A stretch of 64,000 bases of DNA from Salinibacillus xinjiangensis. Lineage in GTDB: Bacteria > Bacillota > Bacilli > Bacillales > Alkalibacillaceae. Of the stretch, positions 1-8,814 are shown piece after piece. Position 1 is the stretch's first letter; each line of letters begins with the position of its first letter. The stretch spans positions 617-64,616 of the forward strand of contig NZ_WJNH01000018.1 in assembly GCF_009649735.1 (NCBI RefSeq). The letters run 5' to 3'. Made by a program: the position numbers and the translations under genes. The notes beneath the pieces were generated by a model. It searched no databases. It saw nothing but the letters and a program-made list of their open reading frames with translations, and was not told the DNA's origin.

Positions 1-231
1 TTCCAAAGCATGTCACGTAAAGCAACCTGCGCAGACAACGCTTCGATCGAGAATTTCTTTGGCATTTTAAAGCAAGAAATGTATTACGGGGAAGAATTAG
101 TAAGCTATGAAGAGTTAAAAAGACAGATTGAAGAATACATCCAATGGTACAATCATGAACGTTCAAAAGAAAAATTGAATGGAATGAGTCCAGTAGAATA
201 TCGAACTCAATCCATCCAATCAGCTACATAA
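1..231 (+). CDS. IS3-family transposase (OrfB), C-terminal part of the integrase core
   Basis: The reading frame is open to base 1, so only the last 76 or so residues are visible. They contain the end of the rve/DDE integrase core. NASIENFFGILKQEM carries the third catalytic acidic residue (the Glu after SI), followed by YIQWYNHER and GMSPVEYR, which are hallmarks of IS3/IS150 OrfB proteins. An internal ATG at position 10 is not a real start, because the conserved region continues upstream as F-Q-S-M-S-R-K. In the family the protein is normally made by frameshifting from an upstream OrfA, which is outside this window. Whether the complete element is active cannot be judged. Confidence 0.85.
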   Translation, partial: FQSMSRKATCADNASIENFFGILKQEMYYGEELVSYEELKRQIEEYIQWYNHERSKEKLNGMSPVEYRTQSIQSAT

Positions 232-259
232 TAAAAACTCTAACTTTTGGGGGTAACCA
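1..259 (+). mobile_element. Right end of an IS3-family insertion sequence (truncated by window edge)
   Basis: The window opens inside a transposase of the IS3 type. After its stop codon comes a short AT-rich tail and then CTAACTTTTGGGGGTAACCA at about 240-259, which has the look of the right terminal inverted repeat of IS150-group IS3 elements. The left end lies outside the window, so the inverted repeat and any target duplication cannot be checked and the exact boundary is an estimate. Confidence 0.6.
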
Positions 260-290
260 CTGTATTTAGTTAACAAGTATTGAGCACCTT

Positions 291-767
291 TTATTTTTTG
301 TTAAATAGCATATAAATTCCGAGGCCAATTAAAATAATCGGTAATAAAGGTAACCCGTCAATAAAGGATGGTTTAAAATTGTGTAACCAGGACGGTTTTG
401 AATATAAAAGAATGGAAATAATGGAAATAGCTAATAATATAAATCCTAAGCCTCGTTGACCTTTCGCACTCTTTAAAATGAAGGCTAAACTAATTATCAA
501 TAGATAGACACTCCAGTGATTGAACCAAAATGTATAATACATGAGAAGATGAAAATGAATTCCGAGTCCAAGTAAAAGTATCCCTGGGAACATACTATCC
601 TTTGCTTTTCCCAGACCACTTTGTAGTAGAAATGATATCCCTAAAATAATAATGATTGTTGGCCAAGAATGAAAATTAGCCAGAAGTGGAATAGAATAAT
701 CTTGAAGAAGAAAATATAGTCCCATTCCAATTAAAAAAGTACTGATGAAGATGTGTTGCTTACCCAA
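291..767 (-). CDS. Putative integral membrane protein with LiaI/LiaF-like transmembrane repeats (YsxD-like)
   Basis: A 158-residue hydrophobic protein with about five or six membrane segments. Two stretches (near residues 5-55 and 120-155) share the pattern of a GLG-type turn between short helices, as in the LiaI-LiaF-like / DUF5668 membrane region. The start is a TTG at 767, chosen because AAGGAGAG lies 7 bases upstream on the reverse strand. It is transcribed away from hemA and towards the IS remnant. B. subtilis has a membrane protein gene (ysxD) at the corresponding place next to hemA, so this is probably its positional counterpart. No function can be assigned from sequence. Confidence 0.7.
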   Translation of the reverse strand: MGKQHIFISTFLIGMGLYFLLQDYSIPLLANFHSWPTIIIILGISFLLQSGLGKAKDSMFPGILLLGLGIHFHLLMYYTFWFNHWSVYLLIISLAFILKSAKGQRGLGFILLAISIISILLYSKPSWLHNFKPSFIDGLPLLPIILIGLGIYMLFNKK

Positions 768-856
768 GATGTATCTCTCCTTAGAAAAAACAAAATGATG
801 TCAATTAAGTTATGTAGTAAAAAATGTCCATTTCTTGCTTGTCGGGCCTAGATATG

Positions 857-931
857 CTATGGTACTAAAGGTGAAATTGTATTCATTTGATAATTATATA
901 ATAAATCGGATTTATCTTAACAGTACCATAG
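857..931. promoter_or_regulatory. Nested inverted repeats upstream of hemA (candidate operator)
   Basis: A perfect 10-bp inverted repeat, CTATGGTACT (857-866) and AGTACCATAG (922-931), brackets a 15-bp palindrome ATAAATCGGATTTAT (901-915) and an AT-rich dyad-like stretch GATAATTATATAAT (889-902). hemA of B. subtilis belongs to the PerR regulon, so an AT-rich operator is expected near here. The match to the PerR box TTATAATNATTATAA is only partial, so the regulator is not identified. Confidence 0.35.
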
Positions 932-978
932 AAATTCAAAATATGTTCAATAAATCATAAAAATTTCATATATCGACA

Positions 979-987
979 TGATATAAT
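979..987 (+). promoter_or_regulatory. Extended -10 promoter of the hem operon
   Basis: TGATATAAT fits the extended -10 consensus TGNTATAAT exactly, 49 bases before the hemA ATG. No convincing -35 hexamer sits 16-18 bases upstream, which is normal for extended -10 promoters. It is the only promoter-like sequence close to the operon start. Confidence 0.55.
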
Positions 988-1035
988 AAAATTAATATGA
1001 ATGATTAATGTGACTGGGTTACGGAGGGTGAAACA

Positions 1036-2421
1036 ATGCACACGCTAGTCATTAGTATCAATTATAAAACAGCACCTGTAGAAATTCGTGAACAATTAGC
1101 CTTTTCCGATCATGAGCTAGTAAAGGCAATGACTAAGCTAAGTGATGAGAAAAGTATCTTAGAAAATGTTATAGTTTCTACATGTAATCGTACGGAAATC
1201 TATGCTGTGGTGGATCAAATACACACAGGTCGTTATTATATAAAACGATTTTTATCTGAATGGTTTTCTTTATCCATAGACGACATAGCCTCATATATTG
1301 CGATTCATGAGGAAGATGAGGCTGTACAACATTTGTTCCGCTTAACATGTGGACTAGAGTCTATGGTGTTGGGTGAGACGCAAATACTTGGTCAGGTGAA
1401 GCATGCATTTTTGGCGGCTCAAGAGCATAAAACGTCAGGAACTATTTTTAATCAACTGTTTAAACAAGCCATAACCGTTGCTAAGCGGTCTCACAAGGAA
1501 ACAGAAATAGGCGAAAATGCGGTTTCTGTGAGTTACGCTGCCGTTGAACTCGCGAAGAAAATTTTTGGCGATTTAGATCAAAAAAAGGTAGCGATTCTAG
1601 GTGCCGGTAAAATGGGTGAATTAGCACTTAAAAACCTTTATGGTTCTGGGGTTGCCAGTGTAGCAGTGGTAAACCGTACCATAGCTAAAGCTGAAGAATT
1701 AGCACAGAAAATGGGTGGTAAAGCCTATTCTCTGGACGATCTGAATGAAGTAATTCAGTCAGTTGATATATTGATTAGCTCAACTGGAGCAAATTCATAC
1801 GTATTAAATAAAAATACAATGAAAAGCTTAATTCGTAAACGTAAAGGACGCCCTCTCTTTTTGATGGATATCGCTGTACCTAGAGATATAGATCCAGCCT
1901 TAAATGAACTTGAGGATGTTTTCTTATATGATATTGATGATCTACAAGGAATTGTCGATGCAAACTTAGAAGCAAGAAAAGAAATGGCATTAGAAACAGA
2001 ATCACTGATACTAGCTGAGATTAATGAATATAAGGAATGGTTGCAGACACTAGGAGTCGTTCCCGTTATATCGGCCCTTCGTCAAAAAGCGCTGACCATT
2101 CAAGCCGAGACAATGAAGTCTATCGAACGCAAAATGCCAGATTTAACTCCGCGTGAGCAAAAGGTATTGAATAAGCATACGAAAAGTATTATTAACCAAT
2201 TGTTGAAGCAACCGATCCTTCAGGCTAAGGAGCTTGCCGGAGAAAAAAATGCTGATGAATCATTAGAACTCTTCACGAAAATATTTGGGATTGAAGAAGA
2301 AGTGGAAAACGAGCTTGAAGAACAAAAAGCAAAGCTTAAACAATCTGGAAAAACCGAGGTAGAAGGAAAAGGAAAAACCTTCTTTAAACCTACCTTTGGA
2401 AAATCTTCTATTCACTCGTAA
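1036..2421 (+). CDS. hemA: Glutamyl-tRNA reductase
   Basis: This enzyme reduces glutamyl-tRNA(Glu) to glutamate-1-semialdehyde with NADPH, the first committed step of C5-pathway tetrapyrrole synthesis. The 461-residue protein has the catalytic cysteine in STCNRTE (Cys50), the [17 protein letters not shown] block of the N-terminal catalytic domain, a Rossmann motif GAGKMGE near residue 189 and a C-terminal dimerisation helix region. The ATG at 1036 follows GGAGGGTGAAACA. The C-terminal tail after about residue 425 is Lys/Glu-rich and variable in the family. It is the first gene of the hem operon and in B. subtilis the regulated step, feedback-controlled through HemX. Confidence 0.97.
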   Translation: MHTLVISINYKTAPVEIREQLAFSDHELVKAMTKLSDEKSILENVIVSTCNRTEIYAVVDQIHTGRYYIKRFLSEWFSLSIDDIASYIAIHEEDEAVQHLFRLTCGLESMVLGETQILGQVKHAFLAAQEHKTSGTIFNQLFKQAITVAKRSHKETEIGENAVSVSYAAVELAKKIFGDLDQKKVAILGAGKMGELALKNLYGSGVASVAVVNRTIAKAEELAQKMGGKAYSLDDLNEVIQSVDILISSTGANSYVLNKNTMKSLIRKRKGRPLFLMDIAVPRDIDPALNELEDVFLYDIDDLQGIVDANLEARKEMALETESLILAEINEYKEWLQTLGVVPVISALRQKALTIQAETMKSIERKMPDLTPREQKVLNKHTKSIINQLLKQPILQAKELAGEKNADESLELFTKIFGIEEEVENELEEQKAKLKQSGKTEVEGKGKTFFKPTFGKSSIHS

Positions 2422-2449
2422 ACGACTGAAATGAGAGGAACAAGAACTT

Positions 2450-3274
2450 ATGGTTCATTTCGACTTCAAGTGGGTATATGAACTTATTATTATTATTTAT
2501 GGCTTAAGTATTATGGGGTACTTTATTGATTTTATACAACAGAACCAGAAGGTCAATCGATTGTCCTTCTGGTTTCTTTCAACGGTTTGGCTTTTACAAA
2601 CCTTTTTTTTGTTTAGTAGAATGTTAAGTGATGATCGTTTTCCCATTCTAACCATCTATGATGGTCTTTATTTTTATGCTTGGATTTTGATTACGTTTTC
2701 TCTGATCATCAACAGGCTGTTTCGAGTCGATTTTTTTGTGTTTTTTACCAATGTGTTAGGTTTCTTTTTAATGGTTATGTACATATTTTCACGGGCGCAA
2801 AATGCTGTAGATGTAAATGAAATTGATTTTGTCAGTGAAATGCTTATTACGCATATTACATTGGCCATTGTTTCATATAGCTTTTTTACGTTTTCTTTTA
2901 TATTTTCCTGTATGTACTTATTACAGTACAAGATGTTAAAGGAGAAAAAGTGGTCAATTCGGTTAAAAAGGTTGGGGAATTTGAATCAACTAGAGAATTT
3001 CTCGTTCCTATCCGTTCTCCTTGGAGTCCCTATGCTTTTAATCGCCGTAATTTTAGGTGTGATTTGGGGTTATACTTCAAATGAGCCCTTTTATTGGTAT
3101 GACGTGAAAACATTAGGTTCCTTTTTTGTTATTATTGTTTATGGAATTCTATTATTCTTTAGGGTTGCCAAAGGAATGCAAGGAAAGAAACTAGCCTACT
3201 TTAATGTTTATGCTTTTTTATTTTTACTAGTGAACTACTTTTTATTTAGCACACTTTCAAATTTTCATTTTTAA
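2450..3274 (+). CDS. hemX: HemX, CcsA-like membrane protein affecting HemA level
   Basis: A 274-residue polytopic membrane protein of the cytochrome c assembly / HemX family with about eight predicted membrane helices spread over the whole length. In B. subtilis HemX lowers the cellular amount of HemA and is not itself needed for heme synthesis. It sits directly between hemA and hemC, the usual position. The ATG at 2450 is preceded by GAGAGGAAC. The conserved WGY motif before a late helix is the kind of tryptophan-containing segment found in CcsA relatives. The assignment rests mainly on position plus the membrane profile. Confidence 0.88.
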   Translation: MVHFDFKWVYELIIIIYGLSIMGYFIDFIQQNQKVNRLSFWFLSTVWLLQTFFLFSRMLSDDRFPILTIYDGLYFYAWILITFSLIINRLFRVDFFVFFTNVLGFFLMVMYIFSRAQNAVDVNEIDFVSEMLITHITLAIVSYSFFTFSFIFSCMYLLQYKMLKEKKWSIRLKRLGNLNQLENFSFLSVLLGVPMLLIAVILGVIWGYTSNEPFYWYDVKTLGSFFVIIVYGILLFFRVAKGMQGKKLAYFNVYAFLFLLVNYFLFSTLSNFHF

Positions 3275-3289
3275 TTGGAGGATACTACA

Positions 3290-4225
3290 ATGCGAAAAAT
3301 TGTTATTGGTTCTAGACGAAGTAACCTTGCCTTAACTCAAACTGAATGGGTGATTGAAAAGTTAAAAGGTTTAAATCTCCCTTACACGTTTGAAGTAAAG
3401 AAAATCATGACAAAAGGGGATAAAATTTTAGATGTAACCCTTTCAAAGGTTGGAGGAAAAGGCTTATTTGTGAAAGAAATTGAACAAGCTATGTACGATA
3501 AAGAGGTAGATTTAGCTGTACATAGTATGAAGGATATGCCTTCAGAGATGCCTGATGGACTTGTGATTGCGTCAATTCCAGAACGTGAGGATCACCGGGA
3601 TGCATTTATTTCAAAGGATAGCCAAACAAAGCTTAAGGACCTACCTGAAGGAGCGATTGTTGGAACGAGTAGTTTAAGACGAGCTGCCCAGGTTCTTGTA
3701 CAACGTCCAGATGTGAAAATTAAATCGATTCGCGGAAATATTGAAACAAGAATGAGAAAGCTAAAGGAAGAGGACTATGATGCCATCGTTCTAGCTGCAG
3801 CAGGTTTAAAACGAATGGATTGGCCAGAAAGCATGGTTACTGAATTTTTAGAGCCTGATGTGTGTGTGCCAGCTGTAGGCCAAGGTGCTCTAGCAATTGA
3901 ATGTCGGGAAGAGGATACGGAGCTTCGTGAGCTGTTAGAAAAAATTAATGATGAATATACAGCAAGAACAGTAACGGCAGAACGTACCTTTTTACATCTG
4001 CTAGAAGGTGGCTGTCAGGTTCCGATTGCAGGCTATGCATACTTAGACGGAGAAGAGATTGTTTTAACTGCACTCATTGCGAAATCTGATGGTTCAACTG
4101 TATTACACGAGGTAGTAAGAGGTACAGATCCAGTTGAAGTTGGTAAGGAAGCGGCAGACCGTATGTTTAAGAAAGGCGGTAAGGAAATGATTGATGAGGC
4201 AAAAGAGGAGCTAGATCAATCATGA
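3290..4225 (+). CDS. hemC: Porphobilinogen deaminase (hydroxymethylbilane synthase)
   Basis: This cytoplasmic enzyme joins four porphobilinogen units into hydroxymethylbilane. The start is the ATG at 3290, because the in-frame TTG at 3275 lies upstream of the ribosome site TTGGAGGATAC. That gives 311 residues, the usual length. Visible motifs are GSRRSNLAL at the N terminus, [23 protein letters not shown] and LLEGGCQVP, whose cysteine (about residue 242) carries the dipyrromethane cofactor. It is the third gene of the hem operon, and its stop codon overlaps the hemD start by four bases (ATGA), suggesting translational coupling. Confidence 0.97.
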   Translation: MRKIVIGSRRSNLALTQTEWVIEKLKGLNLPYTFEVKKIMTKGDKILDVTLSKVGGKGLFVKEIEQAMYDKEVDLAVHSMKDMPSEMPDGLVIASIPEREDHRDAFISKDSQTKLKDLPEGAIVGTSSLRRAAQVLVQRPDVKIKSIRGNIETRMRKLKEEDYDAIVLAAAGLKRMDWPESMVTEFLEPDVCVPAVGQGALAIECREEDTELRELLEKINDEYTARTVTAERTFLHLLEGGCQVPIAGYAYLDGEEIVLTALIAKSDGSTVLHEVVRGTDPVEVGKEAADRMFKKGGKEMIDEAKEELDQS

Positions 4226-5013
4226 ACCTCCCTTTAAAGGGAATGAATATTATGGTGACTAGAGAAAAGAAACAGGCCGAGCCTATTTCGAATCTGATTC
4301 GTCAATATGGCGGAGTACCAATTGAAATCCCTTTGCTTATCTATGATTGGATTGACCAACCTTCCAATCGTTTGGCTTTTGAACAGTTAGACGAGTTTGA
4401 TTGGCTTTTTTTCACAAGTGTTAATGGAGTTCGATATTTTATCAAAAGCATCGAAGCTTATGGTCTATCACTTGATCACTTTCACTCTGTGCAAATTGGG
4501 GCAGTAGGGAAGAAGACAAGTGAAAAGCTCAAGGAATATGGTTTTACTGTTGATTTTGAGCCTACGATATACACTGCTGAATATATGGGAGATGAATTTT
4601 TAAGGCAACATCATCCTAAAAAGGTATTGCTTGTCCGTGGTACATTATCACGTCCAACTCTCCCAGAATTTTTTACAGAACAAAATATCCCGTTCTCTTC
4701 TGTAACGGTGTATGCTACTCGTGTGAATGTAGACATAAAAAATGAGCTAATTAACGAATTAAAGAGTAACACCATACATGTTCTAACATTTATGAGCCCA
4801 TCGACCATTGAAGCTTTTTTTCAGCTTGGAAAAGAAGAAATTGATGAAAATACCCTAGGTCGGCTTTGTATTTGTATAGGGACAACAACAAGGAAAAAGG
4901 CAGAAGAAATGGGCTTTCAACGAATACTAATTCCAGAAAACTTTACAGGGGTTAGTATGATACATAGACTAGTTGACCATATGGATAATAGAAAGGGGAT
5001 TAAACATGAATGA
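4222..5013 (+). CDS. hemD: Uroporphyrinogen-III synthase
   Basis: This enzyme cyclises hydroxymethylbilane with inversion of ring D to give uroporphyrinogen III. The family is poorly conserved in sequence. Recognition here rests on [12 protein letters not shown] at the N terminus, [21 protein letters not shown], the SPSTIEAF motif near residue 193 and [15 protein letters not shown] near the C terminus, plus its place between hemC and hemB. The length of 263 residues is typical. The ATG at 4222 overlaps the hemC stop (ATGA) and has AGAGGAGCT upstream inside hemC. Its end overlaps the start of hemB by eight bases. Confidence 0.95.
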   Translation: MNLPLKGMNIMVTREKKQAEPISNLIRQYGGVPIEIPLLIYDWIDQPSNRLAFEQLDEFDWLFFTSVNGVRYFIKSIEAYGLSLDHFHSVQIGAVGKKTSEKLKEYGFTVDFEPTIYTAEYMGDEFLRQHHPKKVLLVRGTLSRPTLPEFFTEQNIPFSSVTVYATRVNVDIKNELINELKSNTIHVLTFMSPSTIEAFFQLGKEEIDENTLGRLCICIGTTTRKKAEEMGFQRILIPENFTGVSMIHRLVDHMDNRKGIKHE

Positions 5014-5983
5014 ATTGAATTTTAAGCGCCATCGCCGTTTACGTATCAATGAGAATATGAGGTCTTTAGTGCGCGAAACTCACCTACATAAAGAGGATTT
5101 AATCTATCCAGTATTTGTGGTAGAGGAAAAAGGGGTAAAGCGAGAAATCTCATCTATGCCTGGAATTTACCATTTATCTTTAGACTATTTGGTAGAGGAA
5201 ATGAAAGAAGTTGTTTCCTTAGGGATAAAGTCCGTTATATTATTTGGAGTACCGGAAGAGAAGGACGAATGTGGTACAGGTGCCTTTCATGAGCATGGAA
5301 TTGTACAAGAGGCGATTCGGACACTAAAGAAAGAAGTTCCTGAGCTTACGGTAATCGCTGATACATGCTTATGTGAGTATACATCTCATGGGCATTGCGG
5401 ACTGATTGAAGATGGCTATGTCCAAAATGATGAATCACTTAAACTATTAGTTGATACGGCTATTGCTCAAGCTGAAGCTGGTGCTGATATTATAGCTCCA
5501 TCCAATATGATGGATGGCTTTGTTGCGGCTATTCGTCAAGGATTGGATGAGGCAGGTTATCATAAGATTCCAATTATGTCTTATGCCGTAAAATACGCAT
5601 CTGCATTTTATGGTCCATTCCGTGAAGCGGCACAAAGTACACCACAATCTGGGGACCGAAAAGCATATCAAATGGACCCAGCAAATCGTCTAGAAGCCTT
5701 TCGAGAGGCTGATTCAGATATAGAAGAGGGTGCAGACTTCTTAATTGTGAAACCAGCACTTTCATACTTAGATATTATGAGAGAAATACGTGATCGTCAT
5801 CCTGTACCTGTTGTTGCTTATAACGTTAGTGGAGAGTTCTCACTTGTGAAAGCAGCGGCTCAACAAGGCTGGGTGGATGAAAAAGCGATTGTTTTAGAGA
5901 AACTAACATCAATGAAGCGAGCTGGCGCAGACTTAATCATAACGTATTTTGCTAAAGATGTTGCAAAATGGTTAAATGAATAG
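5006..5983 (+). CDS. hemB: Porphobilinogen synthase (delta-aminolevulinic acid dehydratase)
   Basis: This enzyme condenses two 5-aminolevulinate molecules into porphobilinogen. The start is the ATG at 5006, placed after AAAGGGGATTAAAC. The frame is open further upstream inside hemD, but conserved sequence begins with [10 protein letters not shown]. The product is 325 residues. Key motifs are [15 protein letters not shown] (metal-binding cysteines), [18 protein letters not shown] (first active-site lysine), and [14 protein letters not shown] with YNVSGEFS (Schiff-base lysine region). It overlaps hemD by eight bases, consistent with coupled translation in the operon. Confidence 0.97.
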   Translation: MNELNFKRHRRLRINENMRSLVRETHLHKEDLIYPVFVVEEKGVKREISSMPGIYHLSLDYLVEEMKEVVSLGIKSVILFGVPEEKDECGTGAFHEHGIVQEAIRTLKKEVPELTVIADTCLCEYTSHGHCGLIEDGYVQNDESLKLLVDTAIAQAEAGADIIAPSNMMDGFVAAIRQGLDEAGYHKIPIMSYAVKYASAFYGPFREAAQSTPQSGDRKAYQMDPANRLEAFREADSDIEEGADFLIVKPALSYLDIMREIRDRHPVPVVAYNVSGEFSLVKAAAQQGWVDEKAIVLEKLTSMKRAGADLIITYFAKDVAKWLNE

Positions 5984-6014
5984 TAGATAAAGCATGAAGA
6001 AGAGGGTGAATGTT

Positions 6015-7307
6015 ATGCGTGAGAATCAAAAATCTGTACAAGCGTTTAAAGAGGCCGTAGATTTATTGCCAGGTGGAGTGAACTCACCTGTAAGAGCCTT
6101 TAAATCTGTTCAAATGGATCCGATTTTTATGGAAAAAGGAAAAGGCTCTAAAATTTACGACATTGATGGAAATGAATATATTGACTATGTACTTAGCTGG
6201 GGTCCGCTAATTTTAGGTCATGCTCATGAAAAAGTAGTCAATTCCCTTCAGCGTGTTCTTCAAGGTGGTACGAGCTTTGGTACTCCTACTGAAATTGAAA
6301 ATGAGCTAGCTAAATTAATTATTGACCGCGTTCCATCTATTGAAATGGTTCGAATGGTAAACTCAGGAACGGAAGCAACCATGAGTGCGCTTCGGTTAGC
6401 TCGAGGATATACGGGCCGAGATAAAATATTAAAGTTTGAAGGTAACTATCATGGTCATGGTGATTCCCTACTTATTAAAGCAGGCTCAGGTGTAGCTACA
6501 TTAGGGTTACCAGATAGCCCAGGTGTGCCGGAGTCGATTGCACAAAATACAATTACCGTGCCTTACAATGATGTAGAAAGTGTTAAGTATGCTTTTGAAC
6601 AGTTTGGTAATGATATTGCAGCTGTCATCGTGGAACCTGTGTCTGGAAATATGGGTGTAGTCCCACCACGAAATAATTTGCTTCAAAAGCTAAGAGAAAT
6701 CACTGAACAAAATGGCTCTCTGCTTATCTTTGATGAGGTAATGACAGGATTCCGCGTTGGTTATCATTCTGCACAAGGTCATTTTGATGTGACACCTGAC
6801 TTAACCTGCTTAGGTAAAGTGATTGGCGGAGGCTTGCCTGTTGGTGCCTATGGTGGTAAACGTGAGATTATGGAGAAGATTGCACCAGCCGGTTCAATCT
6901 ATCAAGCCGGAACTCTTTCAGGTAACCCACTAGCCATGACAGCGGGGTATGAAACGTTAACAGCGATGACGAAAGAGGCCTATGAAGGACTCAGTCAAAA
7001 AGTAGACCGCCTTGTAGAAGGATTTAGCCAAGCGGCCACGGAATTTGAAATTCCACATACAATTAACCGGGCTGGCTCAATGGTAGGTATATTCTTTACG
7101 AATAAAGATGTCATTAACTTTGAAACAGCTAAGTCTGCAGATCTTGAATTGTTTGCAAGCTACTATCGGTCAATGGCAGAAGAAGGCGTATTTCTCCCAC
7201 CTTCTCAATTTGAAGGAATCTTTCTATCAACCGCTCATTCAGATGAGGATATTGAGAAAACGATTGAAGCGGCGAGAAATACATTTCGTAAAATTAAAGA
7301 ATCATAA
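6015..7307 (+). CDS. hemL: Glutamate-1-semialdehyde 2,1-aminomutase
   Basis: This PLP-dependent enzyme converts glutamate-1-semialdehyde to 5-aminolevulinate, the step after HemA. The ATG at 6015 follows AGAGGGTGAATGTT and gives 430 residues, the normal length. An in-frame ATG at 5994 lies before the ribosome site and is unlikely. Motifs are [29 protein letters not shown], the [15 protein letters not shown]/aspartate segment and [17 protein letters not shown] with the Schiff-base lysine. It is the last gene of the hem operon and is followed within ten bases by a strong terminator. Confidence 0.97.
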   Translation: MRENQKSVQAFKEAVDLLPGGVNSPVRAFKSVQMDPIFMEKGKGSKIYDIDGNEYIDYVLSWGPLILGHAHEKVVNSLQRVLQGGTSFGTPTEIENELAKLIIDRVPSIEMVRMVNSGTEATMSALRLARGYTGRDKILKFEGNYHGHGDSLLIKAGSGVATLGLPDSPGVPESIAQNTITVPYNDVESVKYAFEQFGNDIAAVIVEPVSGNMGVVPPRNNLLQKLREITEQNGSLLIFDEVMTGFRVGYHSAQGHFDVTPDLTCLGKVIGGGLPVGAYGGKREIMEKIAPAGSIYQAGTLSGNPLAMTAGYETLTAMTKEAYEGLSQKVDRLVEGFSQAATEFEIPHTINRAGSMVGIFFTNKDVINFETAKSADLELFASYYRSMAEEGVFLPPSQFEGIFLSTAHSDEDIEKTIEAARNTFRKIKES

Positions 7308-7312
7308 GGTGA

Positions 7313-7341
7313 AAGCTGTCTCTGAGGAGGCAGCTTTTTTT
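7313..7341 (+). terminator. Rho-independent terminator of the hem operon
   Basis: Ten paired bases (AAGCTGTCTC, 7313-7322, with GAGGCAGCTT, 7327-7336, one G-U pair), a TGAG tetraloop and a run of seven T end transcription six bases after the hemL stop. Confidence 0.9.
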
Positions 7342-7391
7342 GCTGGGATAAGGTTCAAGTGAAGATGGGTGCAATAGATTAAGGGTTCCAA

Positions 7392-7556
7392 GCTGAAGTT
7401 TAAGCACAAAATGATAAACACTCTTTATTATGCTGAAGATTACTCGGGAGTTGCTGAAAAATCACAGGGAGATGCTAAAGTCAAAAATACTATGCTGAAG
7501 TTTACATAAATTGTGCTAAAGGACCGTTTCGCTATGCTCATATCCACTCTAAAATC
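7392..7556 (+). repeat. Degenerate phased array of 20-21-bp units (GCTGAAG core) before spoVID
   Basis: The heptamer GCTGAAG or a close variant begins at 7392, 7432, 7453, 7474, 7494, 7515 and 7536 (GCTCATA in the last). The steps are 40, 21, 21, 20, 21 and 21 bases, so the 40-base step equals two periods with one decayed unit near 7413. Most copies are preceded by AT, TT or GT. In-frame stops rule out a coding repeat. The spacing of about two DNA turns puts every core on the same helix face. No known element was recognised. Confidence 0.55.
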
Positions 7557-7565
7557 CATACACAT
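7538..7565 (+). promoter_or_regulatory. Candidate sigma-E-type promoter of spoVID, with a duplicated -10 region
   Basis: TCATATC at 7538-7544 and CATACACAT at 7557-7565 resemble the -35 (ATA-containing) and -10 (CATACAAT) elements read by mother-cell sigma-E, although the spacing is slightly short. An 18-base direct repeat AAATCCATACAYATAAGT occurs at 7552-7569 and again at 7623-7640 with one mismatch, so there may be two tandem start signals. spoVID is sigma-E dependent in B. subtilis. Confidence 0.3.
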
Positions 7566-7685
7566 AAGTAAAAAATCACCACTCCCCTATCATTCATTTT
7601 CATTCTCTCGTTATAATTCTTGAAATCCATACATATAAGTGTAGAGATTGGTATATTTGCATTTTTTAGGGGAGGAGGAGTTCGT

Positions 7686-8792
7686 TTGAATCAAGATAAC
7701 CGGAACGTGCTCAATTTTGAATTAAATGAACTTTTATGGTTTCAAAAGGGACAGGAGTTAAAAGAATTAATTGGAATTGCACTTGAGCCTAATATTACGA
7801 TTCAAGAGAATGATGATTTTGTTTCCGTTAGGGGGGTAATTGAACTTACTGGTGAATATATGCCAACCGTTGATTCTTCAAGTGATGATGAACATATATT
7901 ATCCTTTCAAGACCGTTCAGCTAAAAATTATATAAGTGATGTTCGTTCATTTGAGGATGGTCTAAATGAGTTTCATTATAATATTCCCGTCGAAATAACC
8001 ATTCCAAAATATCGTGTACCTTCATTAGACGATGTGATGGTCGAGATTGATTACTTTGACTATGAAATTCCAGACACTTCTCAAATGAAGCTACAAGCTC
8101 AGGTGGCAATTACAGGAATTCAGCAAGAAGGAATTACTGAAGAAGAGCCGTTAGAAGAGGAAAGAAGTGAGGAATTAGCTGAAGGCAGAGAGGATGAGAA
8201 TCAATGGGAAGAGGTGAGTGAGCCTTTTTCATTTGATGTACAGTTTGATGAAGAAGCAGAATCGGCTAGTCCTTCCAGCTCTTTGTTCGAGGATCCATCT
8301 GATGTAGTAGGTGAGGAATATAAGGCAAACGATGTAGAACAGGAAGAAAATAGTGAAGATGATAAGGACCGAGATTTATGGTTTAAGAAAAAGTCTCAAA
8401 CATTCGAGGAATTCTTTAAGAAGGATCATGATGAAAGCCAATATGAAGATGATGGAAGCGATAGTCCATATGAGGATAGTCTTTATGAAGATACTCCTTA
8501 TAATGAAAGTCCAGCAGTTGAATATAATGTAGACAGCTATGAGGAATCCCCAAGTCCAGAGAGCAGAGAAAATGCTATTTATTTAGTCAATATGTTTGAT
8601 CGTGAAGAGGATACGTATTCCAAAATTCGATTGTGCATTGTTCAGGAATCCGATACGCTGGAGAGTATTGCTAAGCGATACGAGATGCCGATCACACATA
8701 TTTTACGCTACAACAAGCTTGAGGATGAAGAAATCCAAACTGGTGATATTTTATATATTCCAGTAAAAAAGAAACAAACAGATCCCTCTTGA
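7686..8792 (+). CDS. spoVID: Stage VI sporulation protein D (spore coat encasement morphogen)
   Basis: SpoVID is a mother-cell protein that drives encasement of the forespore by coat proteins and binds SpoIVA and SafA in B. subtilis. The TTG at 7686 was chosen because GGGGAGGAGGAG lies just upstream; an in-frame start at 7620 has no ribosome site. The 368-residue product has the family's N-terminal beta-rich domain (FELNELLWFQKGQEL and the V-x-L-TGEY motif), a long acidic Glu/Asp/Ser-rich middle (about residues 140-310) and a C-terminal LysM domain (about residues 315-362, SDTLESIAKRYEMP). The acidic low-complexity middle is typical and varies in length between species. ysxE follows 22 bases downstream. 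Confidence 0.92.
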   Translation: MNQDNRNVLNFELNELLWFQKGQELKELIGIALEPNITIQENDDFVSVRGVIELTGEYMPTVDSSSDDEHILSFQDRSAKNYISDVRSFEDGLNEFHYNIPVEITIPKYRVPSLDDVMVEIDYFDYEIPDTSQMKLQAQVAITGIQQEGITEEEPLEEERSEELAEGREDENQWEEVSEPFSFDVQFDEEAESASPSSSLFEDPSDVVGEEYKANDVEQEENSEDDKDRDLWFKKKSQTFEEFFKKDHDESQYEDDGSDSPYEDSLYEDTPYNESPAVEYNVDSYEESPSPESRENAIYLVNMFDREEDTYSKIRLCIVQESDTLESIAKRYEMPITHILRYNKLEDEEIQTGDILYIPVKKKQTDPS

Positions 8793-8814
8793 TTAAAATT
8801 GAGGATGAGTTGAA

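Noticed and set aside
7392-7556. CRISPR array before spoVID
   Set aside because: The units are 20-21 bases in total with only about seven conserved bases, so there is no repeat-spacer pattern, and no cas genes are in the window.
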